Assembly (NCBI GenBank): GCA_036320915.1
Contig: JAXBDG010000013.1
Coordinates: forward strand, 1,240,001-1,304,000
Reading direction: 5' to 3'
From: Linnemannia elongata
Lineage: Eukaryota > Mortierellomycota > Mortierellomycetes > Mortierellales > Mortierellaceae
DNA length: 64,000 nt
The notes below the pieces were generated by a model, which was not told the DNA's origin, made no database searches, and was given only the letters and a program-made list of their open reading frames with translations. A program made the translations under genes and the position numbers. Position 1 is the stretch's first letter; each line of letters starts with the position of its first letter. Shown here piece by piece: positions 35,398-47,114 of this stretch.

Positions 35398-36181
35398 TTA
35401 GGCCTTGTTAGCATATTTGGCAGCACCGGCACGGATTCTTTCGAGGAGAGCGACCTTGATGCGGGGCCAATCCTCTTCAAAGATCACGTAGACGTAGAAG
35501 GAGACCCACTTGTGGGTGGCGGTGCACATGAGTTCGTCCTTGTTGATGTATGTCAATGGGATCCCGCACGCCTTTTCCAGGAAACCGCGCATACCGTCGT
35601 TCTTTTCCGTTGTCTCATATGCGATCTATCACATACATAATATGCAAAGAGGGCGTTCGTTCTTGTTAGGGGGGGGGGGGGGGGGGGTGTTTTTTTCATC
35701 TATAGTAAGGCGTCGAAAAGGGACATGCTGCATAAGCCGAGAAGTGATGATGTATGTGAGTTACCTTGTGCAACTTGTCGTCCTCAAAGAGACCACGCAT
35801 GAGCTCATACAAGGCCTCGGTACCATATCCACCTGACCAATACTTCTTCCACAAAATAATGCCCACATGCGCATTCCTATCCACCCTATTAATCGTGTTT
35901 GCGCCCATCACTCCTGCAAGTTCCCTCGTGGCCCTGTCGTGGATGTAAAAGCAGGACCCGGATCGGTCCTCAATCTGCTTCGAATGCCCCTCACGACGGG
36001 CGACGATCTCGGGGATGGTCCAGCCGCCATTTTCTTCTTTGGTCTTGAAGCGGAGGAAGGCCATTGTGGGGATATCAGAGAACATGGCGCGCATGGAGGG
36101 GTCGTCCTGGGGAGAGGGCGGGTCCAGGGAGAGACGGGCGGTTGTGATGGTTGGTTGGAGTTCTGCGAGGGATTTCGACAT
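35398..36181 (-). CDS. GNAT-family N-acetyltransferase
   Basis: Exons 35765-36181 and 35398-35625 join in phase to 214 residues. The N-terminus has the RimJ/RimL-like opening ITTARLSLDPPSPQD. The acetyl-CoA binding region is DRNAHVGIILWKKYWSGGYG followed by TEALYELMRGLFED, a typical GNAT motif A with a Q/RxxGxG-like loop. The second exon carries the late strand and the neighbour-clash helix (EKNDGMRGFLEKACG) common in RimJ/RimL relatives. The substrate cannot be told; ribosomal-protein N-termini, small amines and spermidine-like molecules are used by relatives. The intron (139 nt) contains a 19-base G run. It converges with PRC1/Ase1 and diverges from the Dap1-like gene. Confidence 0.85.
35669..35687. 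repeat. 19-base poly(G) tract
   Basis: Nineteen G on the + strand inside the GNAT intron, followed by TGT and T7; the only long G homopolymer in the window. Confidence 0.85.
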
Positions 36182-36504
36182 CTTGATTTGCTGCGGAAGA
36201 GAGGTAAGGGAGGTGGGTTTGAGTTGAAGGGATGGGAAGGAAAGAATGTGAGAAAAAAAAAAGAAGAAAAAGAAGAAATGGAAGAAGTGGGGAACGCACA
36301 GGTTTTTTTTTTTTTTACCTTCTCACGGCTGTTGTGGGAGAAAATTTTCCTGGGAGCACCAGGTTGAACCAAAACGAGTCATCCAGAGTCGAATTTACTC
36401 CTCTTTCTTTCCTTACTTTGCATTTCTCCTTCTCTTATCACCCACTTTACACAAACAATACACAATAACCCAGCCCCGTCTCAGGAGAACAACAACAAAA
36501 AGTC
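36182..36504. promoter_or_regulatory. Divergent intergenic region, GNAT / Dap1-like
   Basis: 323 bp between two start codons. It has a purine-rich block with A runs on the GNAT side (36210-36290), a T run at about 36302-36316 and a CT-rich stretch (36399-36450) on the Dap1 side. No recognised motif. Confidence 0.45.
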
Positions 36505-37574
36505 ATGGTCAACGTGTATACATACCTCGAGAACCTGTTCAAGGAGTCCTACACCCTCCCAACCATCGTCGCCACCATCTCCATCGCTGTCCTCATCACC
36601 CTTTTCCAGGACCACCAGGAACAGAAAAAGGAAAAGGCCGACGCTGCTGCCAAGGCGCTCGAGGGAGACAAGAAGAAAGCGGCTCATCCTTCTTCGAGCG
36701 ACAACTCTGAGAAATCACCAGCTCCCAAGCCAAAGGCATTCGCTCTCCCCACAACGTATGTTTTCTTGTTACATTCCATTCACTCTCATTCTCTCGAGAA
36801 AAATTCATTGTTCTTACAGGACAAAAAAAATATATTCTCCGGCAAAGACGGGTCGGGACCTCCAACCTTGATCCGGATCGGCCCATTGAACTAAAACCCG
36901 TATTCTTACCTTAACGTTTCCTCTTTGTCATGTCATATTAGACCTCTTCCCCCACCAAACCTGGAGCGCATTTTCACAAAGGAAGAGCTTGCAGAACACG
37001 ACGGCGAAAAGGAGGATGGAACTATCTATGTCGCGATCAAAGGCATTGTGTTTGATGTGACGGCCAAGAAGGCCATGTATGGACCTTCAGGAGGATACCA
37101 TTGCTTTGCTGGAAAGGATGCCTCCAAGGTAAAGAGACACGGGCATGGTTACAAGCTTTTTGCACAGACAAACAGGAGAGAATATGCAGAATGGGATTAT
37201 CATTCAATTGTTCTTGAGCAGGTGCCATGATGTTCAACAGCTTGTCGGCTTTCTAACAAACATTTCATGTTTTTTTTCTTGTCTATCAGGCGCTTGGAAA
37301 GAGCTCATTGAAGCCTGAGGACTGCATTGCGGACTACAGTGAATTGACCGAGAAGGAGGTACGAGAAAGCTAGCTACACTTTGGGTCGGACCCCAGTTGA
37401 TGCTGCAAATGGATGCTTTTTTCCTGGAAGCTGTTTCGTGGGACGTGCAGGTTTTCTAATCATAACCGTTCTCATATTCTACTTCGTGTAATAATATATT
37501 AGCGCAAGACGATGGAGGATTGGTACGTCTTCTTTGAGAAGCGCTATGCCATCGTTGGCAGGACTGAGGCATAA
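36505..37574 (+). CDS. DAP1: Dap1/PGRMC-like heme-binding membrane protein
   Basis: Exons 36505-36755, 36942-37128, 37290-37358 and 37503-37574; phases close, 192 residues. An N-terminal membrane anchor (about residues 18-36, LPTIVATISIAVLITLF) is followed by a charged Lys/Asp/Ala linker. The cytochrome-b5-like MAPR domain follows: FTKEELAEHDG, IYVAIKGIVFDVT, YGPSGGYHCFAGKDASKALG and the closing TMEDWYVFFEKRYAIVGR. In this family a Tyr, not paired His, ligates heme; the GGYHCFAG and MYGPSG tyrosines are present. Yeast Dap1 supports the sterol P450 Erg11 in the ER. The linker is longer than in the 152-residue yeast protein. An AATAAA is at 37622. Confidence 0.93.
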
Positions 37575-37621
37575 GGAGTAACGATCATTCACAGATAGAC
37601 AAACGCACCCACTTACAAAAA

Positions 37622-37627
37622 AATAAA
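37622..37627 (+). terminator. Polyadenylation signal AATAAA for the Dap1-like gene
   Basis: AATAAA 48 nt past the stop. Confidence 0.5.
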
Positions 37628-37784
37628 GAATACGCCCAACGCCAAACAAGTCACGTGTGTTATGAAAATCGCGACCTTTAAAAGAGCTGAATCGTTTGTT
37701 GTTATGTCCATCTCATTCATTCATTCATTCGCCCTCTCAACTCAACAACAACCAAATAACAATCACACAACAAAACACAACAAA

Positions 37785-38778
37785 ATGGCAGGAAACTCAG
37801 GACGTGTAACAAAGAAAGCACCTGCAAAGAAGGCCGGCACAAAGTCAACGTCATCAGGATCTAAAGCACTCTACTCTGGCACCGCCCAAGGCACCACTCA
37901 GTTGCCAGTCGCCAGAGTCAAGAGGATCATTAAGGAGGACAAGGATGTTCAGATGGTCAGCAATGATGCCGTCTTCCTTATCAGCCTTGCCACTGTACGT
38001 TTTTTTTTTCACTTTGTTTTCCCTGGCGTTTATTACTTGAATAAGCAGTAGGGTGGAGCACGCTATTTTGAACAGGACTGAAGGCGTGAGATTTTGGATA
38101 CCGTAAAGCTGAATAATGGACCTTTTTTTTTTTACTTATGATAAATAGGAGCTGTTCTTGGAGAGTTTTACAGCCAAGGCGTTCAACTTGGCCAAGATCG
38201 AGAAGAGGAAAACAGTATCTTACAAGGATCTTGGTAACGTTGTGCTGCTTTCTTCGCTCTCGCGGGAATCCATGGAATCTGAAGATCACCGTGGCAAAAG
38301 TGTTTTTGTTGTGACCCCCCAGGGCCCCACGATACACGAACGTTGAACGGGAATCGCTAACCGGAATACAATACTCTTCCAACATACACGTTTACAGCCA
38401 CGGCAGTGACTCAACACGATTCGCTCGAGTTCTTGCAAGGTATGCACATTACTATAATCTGCTGTCCTCTCGTCGACATAGTGATAATGATTTCGTTAGT
38501 CATCATTATCGTGTATTAACCCTGTTACTTGAACATTTCAACATGTGAAAACAGATGTGATCCCCAAGACGATGACATTGACGGCAGCGATCGAGAAGCA
38601 GCGGGCAGCCCAGGAGAAGGAAGAAATGGGTGACGAGGAGGAAGATGCAGATCAGGAAGAAGCTAACGGATCACAGGCAGGATCAGACGACGAAGAGGAG
38701 GAAGGAGAGGAGTCTAGTCGACCCATGTCGGAGGATGAGGGCGAGCTCTCGACGCCTGAAGATATGGACGAGGATTGA
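37785..38778 (+). CDS. Histone-fold protein, CHRAC1 / Dpb3 (POLE4)-like
   Basis: Exons 37785-37994, 38149-38233, 38398-38439 and 38555-38778; phases close, 186 residues. After a basic Lys/Ala/Ser N-terminus, residues about 43-125 form an NF-YC/H2A-like histone fold: LPVARVKRIIKEDKDVQMVS, NDAVFLISLATELFLESFT, TVSYKDLATAVTQHDSLEF and LQDVIPKTM. The last 45 residues are an acidic Glu/Asp tail. Proteins of this kind are the smaller-partner histone folds of the ISWI remodeller CHRAC or of DNA polymerase epsilon (Dpb3/Dls1). Sequence alone does not separate the two roles, and in yeast the paralogues are close. It starts only 210 bp after the Dap1-like gene on the same strand. Confidence 0.88.
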
Positions 38779-38980
38779 AGGCGATTATAAAAACAACACC
38801 AACTACTAGAGCTCGTTTCCTGTAACAACATACAACAACAGCAACCCCTTTCGGCACAACTCTTTTAAAATCCATCTGTAATAACATCGACGACAACTTA
38901 TTAATATACACGAAAAAAAGAGTTTGTTTCAAGTGGGTATGCAATAAGGTACCTCATTGTTGGTTTTTTTTTTGGTCTAT

Positions 38981-41900
38981 TCAGTTCAGGGCAGAAAGAT
39001 GAAAGGCCTGTTTCTCGGTCCAGAAGGGTCCCGCCTGAACCTCTTTAGCAAAATCCTCTTCTACATCAAATTGGGTATTGCCGCTCCACTGATTCAATTG
39101 CCCTTGTGCATCTTCGACAATCCATGGTAAGAGTCGGATCCGCATCCTGATAGCGTCGCTATCTCCATTCTCATCGGCCTTGGTGGATCCGTAGATCATC
39201 AACTTGAGTTCGTTCAACTGGCCAGACCCGGCCTTGTGAACCAATCCGTCCATCATATAGAAATCGTGTTGAGGCGAGTCGGATCCAAAGTACCGACCGA
39301 CGAGGACATTGTTGAGGATGATCATGGCCGAGAACTCACCCTCGATCCGGAGGCAGAGCGGGATATGGGCAGTCACCGATTGATCACCTGGAAGGGTCAC
39401 ACCCGATCCAGAGAGTGCTCCGGGGGGACCTTCGAAGTGTGTACGCCACCAATGGACGCCTCCTTGATTAGGATCCACATGTGGACGGCTTGGTGTCGAG
39501 TTCCAGCCGTGCTTTTGGTGCTCGTCGGGGAACCCAGTGCTGGAATGGACCATGTCCAGGTTTCGGACATCGACGCCGGTGACTTGCCAGGTCTCGCTGT
39601 TCTTGACGACGGACTTGCCCTGCACACTTGCGGAGAGGAGGCCTCGTGGGTTACGGACGTCGTCGATAACAAAGGGCATTCGACTGAGACCCACAGAATC
39701 GATAACGAGGATGATTTCGTGTTCTTGGACGCGGTATCCTGCTTCTGCACCGAGCTGAGTGATACCAGCAGAGAGAGCTTGAGGAGGGACCAGGAACTTG
39801 TGTCCTCCAAACGTGATGGGGTCATGTCCGACCTTGGCACCGGGTGAGAGGAGCGTACGCGAGTAGACCATATGCGACCCAATGGCGACGCCATTGACAA
39901 AGGCGGTGATTCGATGGCGCATATTAAACTTGAGCCAGACTTCGCGCGGTTTCGGTGCTGTGGTACTACCATCCTTGACGTCGCGTTCGCGGGTCGTGAA
40001 CTTGCCGCGGTAGAGGATATGACCCGATGTGAAATGGTAATCGAGCTGGACGTTCTTGAACCATTTCGAGCCCTTGGATTTGCGGGGACAATCCTGCCAT
40101 GGCAGGGCTCCAAAGTCAGTGCGACGGATCTCCCAGTTTTCTAGAACCATACCCTGGCGGTTTTCCTCGACCCATCGAGCGTGTGCGAGACGTAAGTTGG
40201 TAGTGGTGGTTCCCTTGGCCTTGAGGGGGAAGACCTGATGAGCTAGCTTGGGGCCGTAGATAGTCTCACCCTGGAGAGGGTGGGGGAATGAATCCTGACC
40301 AAAGGTCAAGACGTGGAGCTCGGTCTGGGACTCGATCGAATCGGCGGTCAGAATTTTGGTGTGAGGGTTGTAATAGGCGTTGTAGGAGCCCCAGGTGACA
40401 ATCTTAGGTTGAGAAGCCGCCACTGCCGCCTTGGAAGTGTCATCGCTATGTCGGTTGTCGTAGTAGCAGTACAGCGTCGAGAGGGTAGCCTTGTCCAGGA
40501 AGATGATGTGCAGCTCGGGATTGAAAGATGCTTCATCGACTTCGACGCCGGCGACGGCACTGGACAGAACTACATGTGCGTGCTTGGCTCCTTCAGGGAT
40601 GGTCACGACCTTGACATCCTTATCATCCGCTGAGCTTCGCAACCTAATCCCGGCAGCTCCAACGTGTTGACCGCCCAATGATGTAAGAGCAAAGTCTCCT
40701 CGGAACGCCATCTCTGTCGCGCCAAACTCGGCCAAGGTTGCGATCCAAACCTCCTTCTTCTTCCTCTCGGACCCAGAGTAAGCTCGGATATGAATTGGTG
40801 TCGCGGAAAGGACGAGGTGGATATTCGGGTTGATAGTCGTATAGTTCCCAAGGGCGATGAAAGAAGCCTTGTAGGCCAGGTTACAAGAAAGACGGGTGAC
40901 GACGTTTCCGGCCTTGGAGAGCGCAAAAAGATCAAAGCAATCGACCTTTTGTGGCGAAAAGTTGCGCAGAAAAGTCAACTCGACGGGTCCATGGGTATCA
41001 GACGAGACAAGGGATCGACGTTGGAGGGAGATGGTCTTGTCGAGGGATGATCGGACGGATTGAAGTTTGGAGGAGAGGACGGCGTCGGTTCGAACCATGA
41101 TGTCAGAAAAGGATTGGAGGAAGAGGAGACCCTTTCGTAGGTTGCGGAGGCGTCCTGACATCAGGCCGTTCTCGCGAATACAGGCGCTGTAGTCGTACGA
41201 CGTGTAGACATCGCTAAGACATTATGCCAGAATAAAAACGTGTTAGGTGTCAGCATGGATTTGTTGCATCACATGGATTCGATCCGCCTTTTCTTTATCG
41301 AAAAGAAACTGAGCACAATCAACAAACTTACGGATCGCCGATGGTGCCCCAGTTGGTACCTCCATAGAACATGTAAAAGTTCAGCATGGTACATCCCTGT
41401 GAGAAGACAGTGTCGAGCATAAGCCGAGTATAGTCGTCTCCATAGAACCGATAGATGGCGTCGTACGTGTACTTGATCCCATAGTGGTTGAACCAACCGC
41501 CTTGAAGTTCAGGGATGAAAATGGGTGTTCGTTTGTTGGCGTGTCCAAAAGAGCGGACCTTCTTTTCCATCTTTTCCAATTCCTTGACGACTGTTGAAGG
41601 GTCCCATTCTTGAAGGTATGAGGGGTCGCGACCTACGACCCACGATGTCGGCTCGCTGTTCGGTGTGAATACTATCATGAAATGAAGCATGAGTAATTAT
41701 GTACTATTAATAATTGCAACACAAGACGCTCAGGTCCCAACACGGAAAAGGTGGCATTTACTTACCGACGTATTTGTCAAAGCCATAGAGATCGACTCCA
41801 AAGTCCTTCTTCTTCCTCTTGGGATCATCCTTGACAATAAACGAACCCTCCTCAAACCCATCATTGGTAAACAACGGCACCGTGATCCCACAATCGCGCG

Positions 41901-42612
41901 CAGTCTTTGCAAGAACCCTCATATCATCATGGAATCCAATCGGGTAATGAAACACATGTTGAAACGACTCGTTCTCGATCTGCAGCCCCAAAACACACCC
42001 TCCTTGACCATTCGTGATTTGGTGCCTGCCGAGGATGGGGAGGATGTTCTCAAAGTACTCAACACAGTACTTCATAAACTCGGGGTCATACGTCTTCCAA
42101 AAGTTGGTCTTCATATGCCTTAATCGGATATCCCGCATGGCCGCCAACCAGATCGGGAACCCACCGGCCTGGGTCTCTGCACAGATGTATGGCCCGGGGG
42201 CAGCTAAGACATACAACCCGATCTCTTCACAGAGATCCAGCAGATAGTTGATATCCTTGTTCCCTGAAAAATCATACTGCCCCTGCTTGGGGGAATGAAA
42301 ACCCCAATGGAAGTAAATCCGGATACAGTTCAACCCCGCAGACCGGTACTGTTCGAGGATAGGTCTCCAACGCGACTGATCCGGTAGTCGCCAGTAGTGG
42401 AACTCTCCTGAGAGGATGAGGATAGGTTGACCGTTGAGGATGAGGGAATGTTTGTCGTAGTCGAGGATGTGTCCGTGTTTTTGCTTGTCGTAGAGGGTAT
42501 CGTTGGTATGGATGTGGGTTAGGGTGCCTTTGACGCGGTGTTCGAGGAATTGGTGGGCAGCAGCGGAGAGTCCTGCGAGTGCCAGGACTGCTGACGTGGC
42601 TATTATTGCCAT
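38981..42612 (-). CDS. Secreted beta-galactosidase, glycoside hydrolase family 35
   Basis: Exons 41766-42612, 41332-41671 and 38981-41213; phases close, 1,139 residues. The ATG at 42610-42612 opens a signal peptide (MAIIATSAVLALAGLSAA). The TIM barrel carries the GH35 signatures LILSGEFHYWRLP, APGPYICAETQAGGFPIW, LQIENES (acid/base Glu near residue 205), FIPELQGGW (nucleophile Glu near residue 337) and FYMFYGGTNWG. The remaining 700 residues are beta-sandwich domains. The protein is expected outside the cell or in the wall, releasing terminal beta-galactose. It is larger than many fungal GH35 enzymes (about 1,000 residues). The two introns both sit in the barrel. Its presumed leader contains a long GT repeat 12 nt before the ATG. 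Confidence 0.93.
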
Positions 42613-42619
42613 TGTGTAC

Positions 42620-42623
<4 letters not shown>

Positions 42624-42653
<30 letters not shown>
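42624..42653. repeat. (GT)15 microsatellite in the beta-galactosidase leader
   Basis: About 15 GT units on the + strand, ending 12 nt upstream of the beta-galactosidase ATG, so the transcript leader would contain a CA repeat. Confidence 0.9.
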
Positions 42654-42656
<3 letters not shown>

Positions 42657-43798
42657 GCGGGAGAGTAAGGTGAGTATGTAGGGGGTAAGGATGCGTGGGA
42701 AAGAAGAATCAGTGGTGTAGGAGGGGCGAGAGTGGGAAGGTTGAGCGCGTGTGAGAGCTATGAGAGAGAAGAAGGGGAAAGAAGGCAGAGGACAAGGAAG
42801 TGGAGGATGAGAAATGTGGAGAAAGAAGAAGGAAGGCAACGCCCTTTTATTCATTCCCGAGGAAGGTGCTGAGAAAAGAGAGTAGGGTTCGGGAGGATTG
42901 TTACAAATGGAAAATTGGAAGATGCATTATGCCTTGATTGTGTTTGTTTGTTTTCTTTTTCGTTTTCAAAGAACGATAAGATTGCCTGAGCACAACAAGG
43001 ACAACCACAAAAACAACAACATAACAGGCAAGAAAGGAGAGGGGAGCGAGCGGTGCCAAATTGAACCGATGAATGGACAATGCAATGGGCATGGAGTGTG
43101 GAAAGGCGTAAGGTGAAATGGGGAAAGGGTTCGTTTGACATTTTTCAGGCACAGGAGGCTAATGCAGTGAGGCAAGGATGAATGAGGGTCTAAGGCAGGG
43201 CAACTGGGAGCGATAGAGGCAATTATCGCTGCTATTTGATTTGGCCGAGAGAAGGAATATTCTGTAGTCAGTGCACGCGTTGCAAAGTGTGCCAGTGTGC
43301 CAGTGTGCCAGAGAGCCAGAGTGTGTATCCTTGCATTGCATGGCTATTTCAGACTCAAGTCTGAGTTGCTTTTCTGTCGTTTGAATGACTACGCCCAGGT
43401 AGAAAAGAGCGGAGTCAGGAGTCGGATGAATTGAGCCCAGAGCCACGTTTTTTTTTCTTTTTTTCTTTTTCTTTTTTTATTATTATTATTATCGTGAGGA
43501 CACTACTATTATGCTCAAGAGGGTACCTTACAATGCTGCTCAGGCAAACGACGTAATCCAATCCAAGAGTGCAGCGCGGAAATAAGTTCGAGTGCTGCTG
43601 CACACGACAAAGTATTAAAGAATAGCGCTTCAAAAAAAAAAAAAAAAAAAATGAAAACAGCGAAAAGGCCGAAAGAAAATTTTTTCGTTGTCTTCGTTTC
43701 CACTCTTCTTCCCCTTCAATTCTCGCCCTTTCTTTCTCATCCACCTACTCATTACTCACTCTTTTCATTCTCATCCCTCGACTCACTCTCACTCTCTC

Positions 43799-43843
43799 TT
43801 TCACAGCACTCACTCACTCACTTTCACAGCACTCACTCACTCA
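43799..43843. repeat. Tandem duplication of a ~22-bp CACT-rich unit
   Basis: The unit TTTCACAGCACTCACTCACT occurs twice in direct order inside a generally CT-rich leader of the Whi5-like gene. Confidence 0.8.
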
Positions 43844-43951
43844 ATTTTACTCACACAATCCACCCAAACAGCCTCTCCCACGTCGCTCTCTCCTTCTTTC
43901 CCTCCCTTACACGCGTCAAAAACACGCTCCCTGCCGGCATATACAACTGCT

Positions 43952-45061
43952 ATGGCTGCAAACCAGCATACCGCCACTCAACTGGCAGTCTCCATCCCCC
44001 TCGCACCAGGATCATCCTCGCCGATAGCAGCAGTACGTTATCCTGCCCCAGAGCCACAAGAGGCCCCAGTGCCAGTGCCACCCTTCTACGTCGCAGGGTC
44101 CACCCCAGTCTCTACCCCTACCTCTGGCATGCACTCACCCCCTCTCTCGGGCACTCTCGAAGAGGAAGCAAACGAAAAGCGAGCTGCCCATGTCGCCTCT
44201 AGTATTAACCGAATCCAACCGTCCGACCTCGGAAAAACGGCAACACCGGTCTTGACCTTCACAACACCCTCCTCAACAACAGCAACAGCAACCAGCAGCA
44301 GCAGCGGCGGCAATAGTAACAGGCCTCTGCCTAGTAGTAGTCGCTCAGGAGGAGAGCGACGAGGCTCTCCGTCAGTAACAGCAGCGACAACCTCGAGAAC
44401 CGCGAAAGCCAGGCCTGGTGTTAAGAACACTCAGGTCAAGAACCAGGTCAACACACAGATGCACTCATCAGGCGCAAGTGATCGTTCAAGAGAATCCAAT
44501 TCCTCGTCTCATTCGGTTGGGCCGAGGACTGCTGTCGACCAACACTTCCGACCTGATCTCCACCAAGTGCGACGGCCTCTGAGTAAGGAAAAGACTATTG
44601 AGCATGTGCTGCAGCAAGGAAAGATTCTGAAGGTAAGAACTTTTACATGATATGCACGTTCTTTTCGCGACATACTCATACACGAATTATTTTCAATGCG
44701 TTCGACGTTGTGCCACCCCACTTTTTTTCACTTTTCAGCGAGAGTTGGTGTTATGTTTCCTTTGTTCACAGCCGTTATTAGTTCAGAGCCTCTTTTTCTC
44801 TGTTTTCCCTGCGTGCGTGTCTATTTTCCTCGGACTTTCGACTCTCTCTGCCCCACTACACCGACACCTTCTGGACAGTCTCTCCTCTCACTCTTTCGCA
44901 TATCGTTCCTTCTCAATAATGACTGGTGCGACGACAAAAGGGCGTTACCTGCCTGTGTGCTCATCTTCCAATCCTGACGACGCAGTCACGACAAGGCGAT
45001 GCCTGGAATAGATTCTGCCGGATCGAAAGGAAAGAAGAGAAAGCATAACATAACCTTCACC

Positions 45062-45092
<31 letters not shown>

Positions 45093-46839
45093 GTTGTTGT
45101 TGTTGTTGAACTTGGAATAGTTATCCCGACGACTGAGGACAAGACTCGAGTATGCCATCCTCAAGATCCGACGGGGTTGGACAAAGTACACCCTGCAGGA
45201 GGTCGAGTCCCTGATCCAACCCGTCTGCTCACCACGCATCACTCCCAGACAGATCCACCAGTCCATCTCCCTCCAATCATCCCCGCTCCTCACCGAACGG
45301 AGGCGAGTCAAACACACCACCCACCAACGAAGACTCTCTGACCCAGCAAGTATTGAAAAGTTTATCGAGTCATCCGACATCGACATGCACCCATTCTCCT
45401 CCTCCTCTTCTTCCACCTCACCCCCAGAGAGGTTCAGGTCCCGCATGCCCTCGCTCTCTCAATTCAAAGACTCGGAGCTGTTCCTCCCCGCAAAATCACT
45501 CATGGAGATTGCCACCTCAAAGCCTGAGCCAGGCTACCTCTCTCCATACCTTGGAGCGCAATCATCGCCCTACATGAACCAGTCTGCTTCGGCACACACC
45601 AGTCCTCACAGCAGTCGCTACGGAACTCCAGAGCCACTGTATCGCGACATGACCCCTGTTAGAGATGTTAGAGACACTCCCGTTCGCGAAACCTGGTCAG
45701 GATATTCGTCACCCGCTAGAATCGAGCCCATGGATGAGGACGAGCAGGACGAGAACGGTGCACCCTCTGACACTCAAGCCGCACGAACTATCTTGATGCT
45801 CTCGAGCCCCACTCGTCCTGCGCCCAGAACTCTCAACCAGAATTACATTGCGGAGATGCATTCAGGAAGCCCTTCTCACTCACCTCTTGGAGAATGGATT
45901 GCGCCCTACTCGCCCATGACATCATCGCCACTGGTTCAGTTCCAGACAATGGACTCAACTACACCCTCTCCCGATCGCACTCCTACCGTGTCCAGCATCT
46001 CTACTCCTAGCCATCTGACGGACAGGGAGAGAGGTGCATCTCCTTCTTCATCCTCGATGTCGTCGTCGCATCAGCGTGGATCGTCCAATCCATCTTTCCG
46101 TCCCCCAAAACAAACGTACGCCAACCTCTATGAACCTTCATCACCATCGCCACTCTCATCTGCACTCTTTCCCTCCTCTTCTTCTACTTCAAGCGATCAC
46201 CTTGATCGATTCAAGACCAATAGCCGGAGCTCTAGCCCAACCCTCAAACGTGCAGTGCGATTTGCTGCAGCGGCGACTCAGGGATCATTGGACCCTTCAG
46301 GACTTTCGGTCGAACGGATTAAGGACAAGATTACTGGACTGACAGGTCGCGGAGAGTACAACAGCACGGCGGACATGATCTATCCTGGGTCGCAGGCAAG
46401 ACAGGATGAAAAGAAGGAGTACTCTCCTGTTCCTTCCTATGCATCACCTGCCTACGGAGAGACATTTTCTCATCACCAGCAGCATCAGCGAGACAGCACG
46501 CCTCCTCCTCCACCACCACAGCCAATGTTGGCTTCAGCATCTTCATCGTCAAACTTGTCATTTCAGGGTCCTGGAATGGCCTACCACAACAACCATTCAG
46601 GACAACATGGGATGAGGACGCCACCACCCAGCGGAGGTAAAGATATGGATATGAGCCAGTATTCGGCATTGGGAGGAGCGCAGGCGGGCTCAAGGTCGAC
46701 GAGGATGAGGCGTGATAGTGGGATGGCCCAGGCGGGAAAGACAGATGATTTGACAACCTTGCTTCGACGTGGCGCGCCCTCTTCTTCTTCTTCGACCTCA
46801 TCCTCGTCTCACCCTGGCTCGTCTATGCATCGACAATAG
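43952..46839 (+). CDS. Disordered protein with Whi5/Nrm1-type (GTB-like) motif
   Basis: Exons 43952-44632 and 45121-46839 join in phase to 799 residues. Most is low-complexity Ser/Pro/Thr. One ordered-looking segment sits right after the junction, at about residues 215-265: EKTIEHVLQQGKILK, then SRRLRTRLEYAILKIRRGW and TKYTLQEVESLIQP. The pattern L-x-x-R-L-x-x-A-x-x-K-[IV]-x-x-G resembles the Whi5/Nrm1 G1/S-factor-binding motif of fungi. Those proteins bind SBF/MBF and repress G1/S genes until phosphorylated by Cdk. Here there are many Ser-Pro/Thr-Pro sites, consistent with Cdk control. The assignment rests on one short motif, and another regulatory protein remains possible. An AATAAA is at 46965. 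Confidence 0.6.
45067..45092. repeat. Poly(T) tract upstream of the Whi5-like acceptor
   Basis: About 26 T followed by GTT repeats, ending about 28 nt before the 3' splice site at 45120. Confidence 0.8.
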
Positions 46840-46964
46840 GCGATCTAACCACTGCATCTTTTTTTGTTCTTTTAATATGTGTACTTTTGTCTGTATTCAC
46901 TGCTTTGCCATATATATTTTGTTTTCTGTCTTTTATGTGTATCTCTTACTTCGTCAACCTCAGT

Positions 46965-46970
46965 AATAAA
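46965..46970 (+). terminator. Polyadenylation signal AATAAA for the Whi5-like gene
   Basis: AATAAA 126 nt past the stop, inside the 275-bp gap before the next + gene. Confidence 0.45.
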
Positions 46971-47114
46971 AACCCTATCAATGAAAAAAACGTGCGCCAG
47001 TGACTGCCATTGATTGAGCAAGGGCAGGGAGGAAAACACAAAAAGGGCGTGAACCTACTCAAACTCTCACCTTCTCATTACTCCCCAACTGCACCTTCAT
47101 CCGACAAGAACAGA

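Larger units (their letters stand above)
42613..43951. promoter_or_regulatory. Divergent intergenic region, beta-galactosidase / Whi5-like
   Basis: 1.3 kb. It contains a GT microsatellite at 42624-42653, GTGCCA-type tandem units near 43287-43318, a TTA/ATT repeat near 43479-43492, an A run at about 43632-43651 and a direct duplication at 43799-43843. No gene seen. Confidence 0.45.

Noticed and set aside
36756..36941. Alternative second exon of the Dap1-like gene reading through 36820-36894
   Set aside because: It uses a weak acceptor and ends in a stop without the heme-binding domain; the acceptor at 36941 joins in phase to the conserved domain.
39236..39847. Open frame of about 203 codons on the + strand
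   Set aside because: Antisense to the beta-galactosidase last exon; no domain or start context.
42613..42621. Three-residue longer start for beta-galactosidase
   Set aside because: The first codon would be TTG; the ATG at 42612 gives a normal signal peptide.
43274..43320. Possible CRISPR-like or satellite array (GTGCCA units)
   Set aside because: Only a few short imperfect units with no spacers; a simple tandem repeat.
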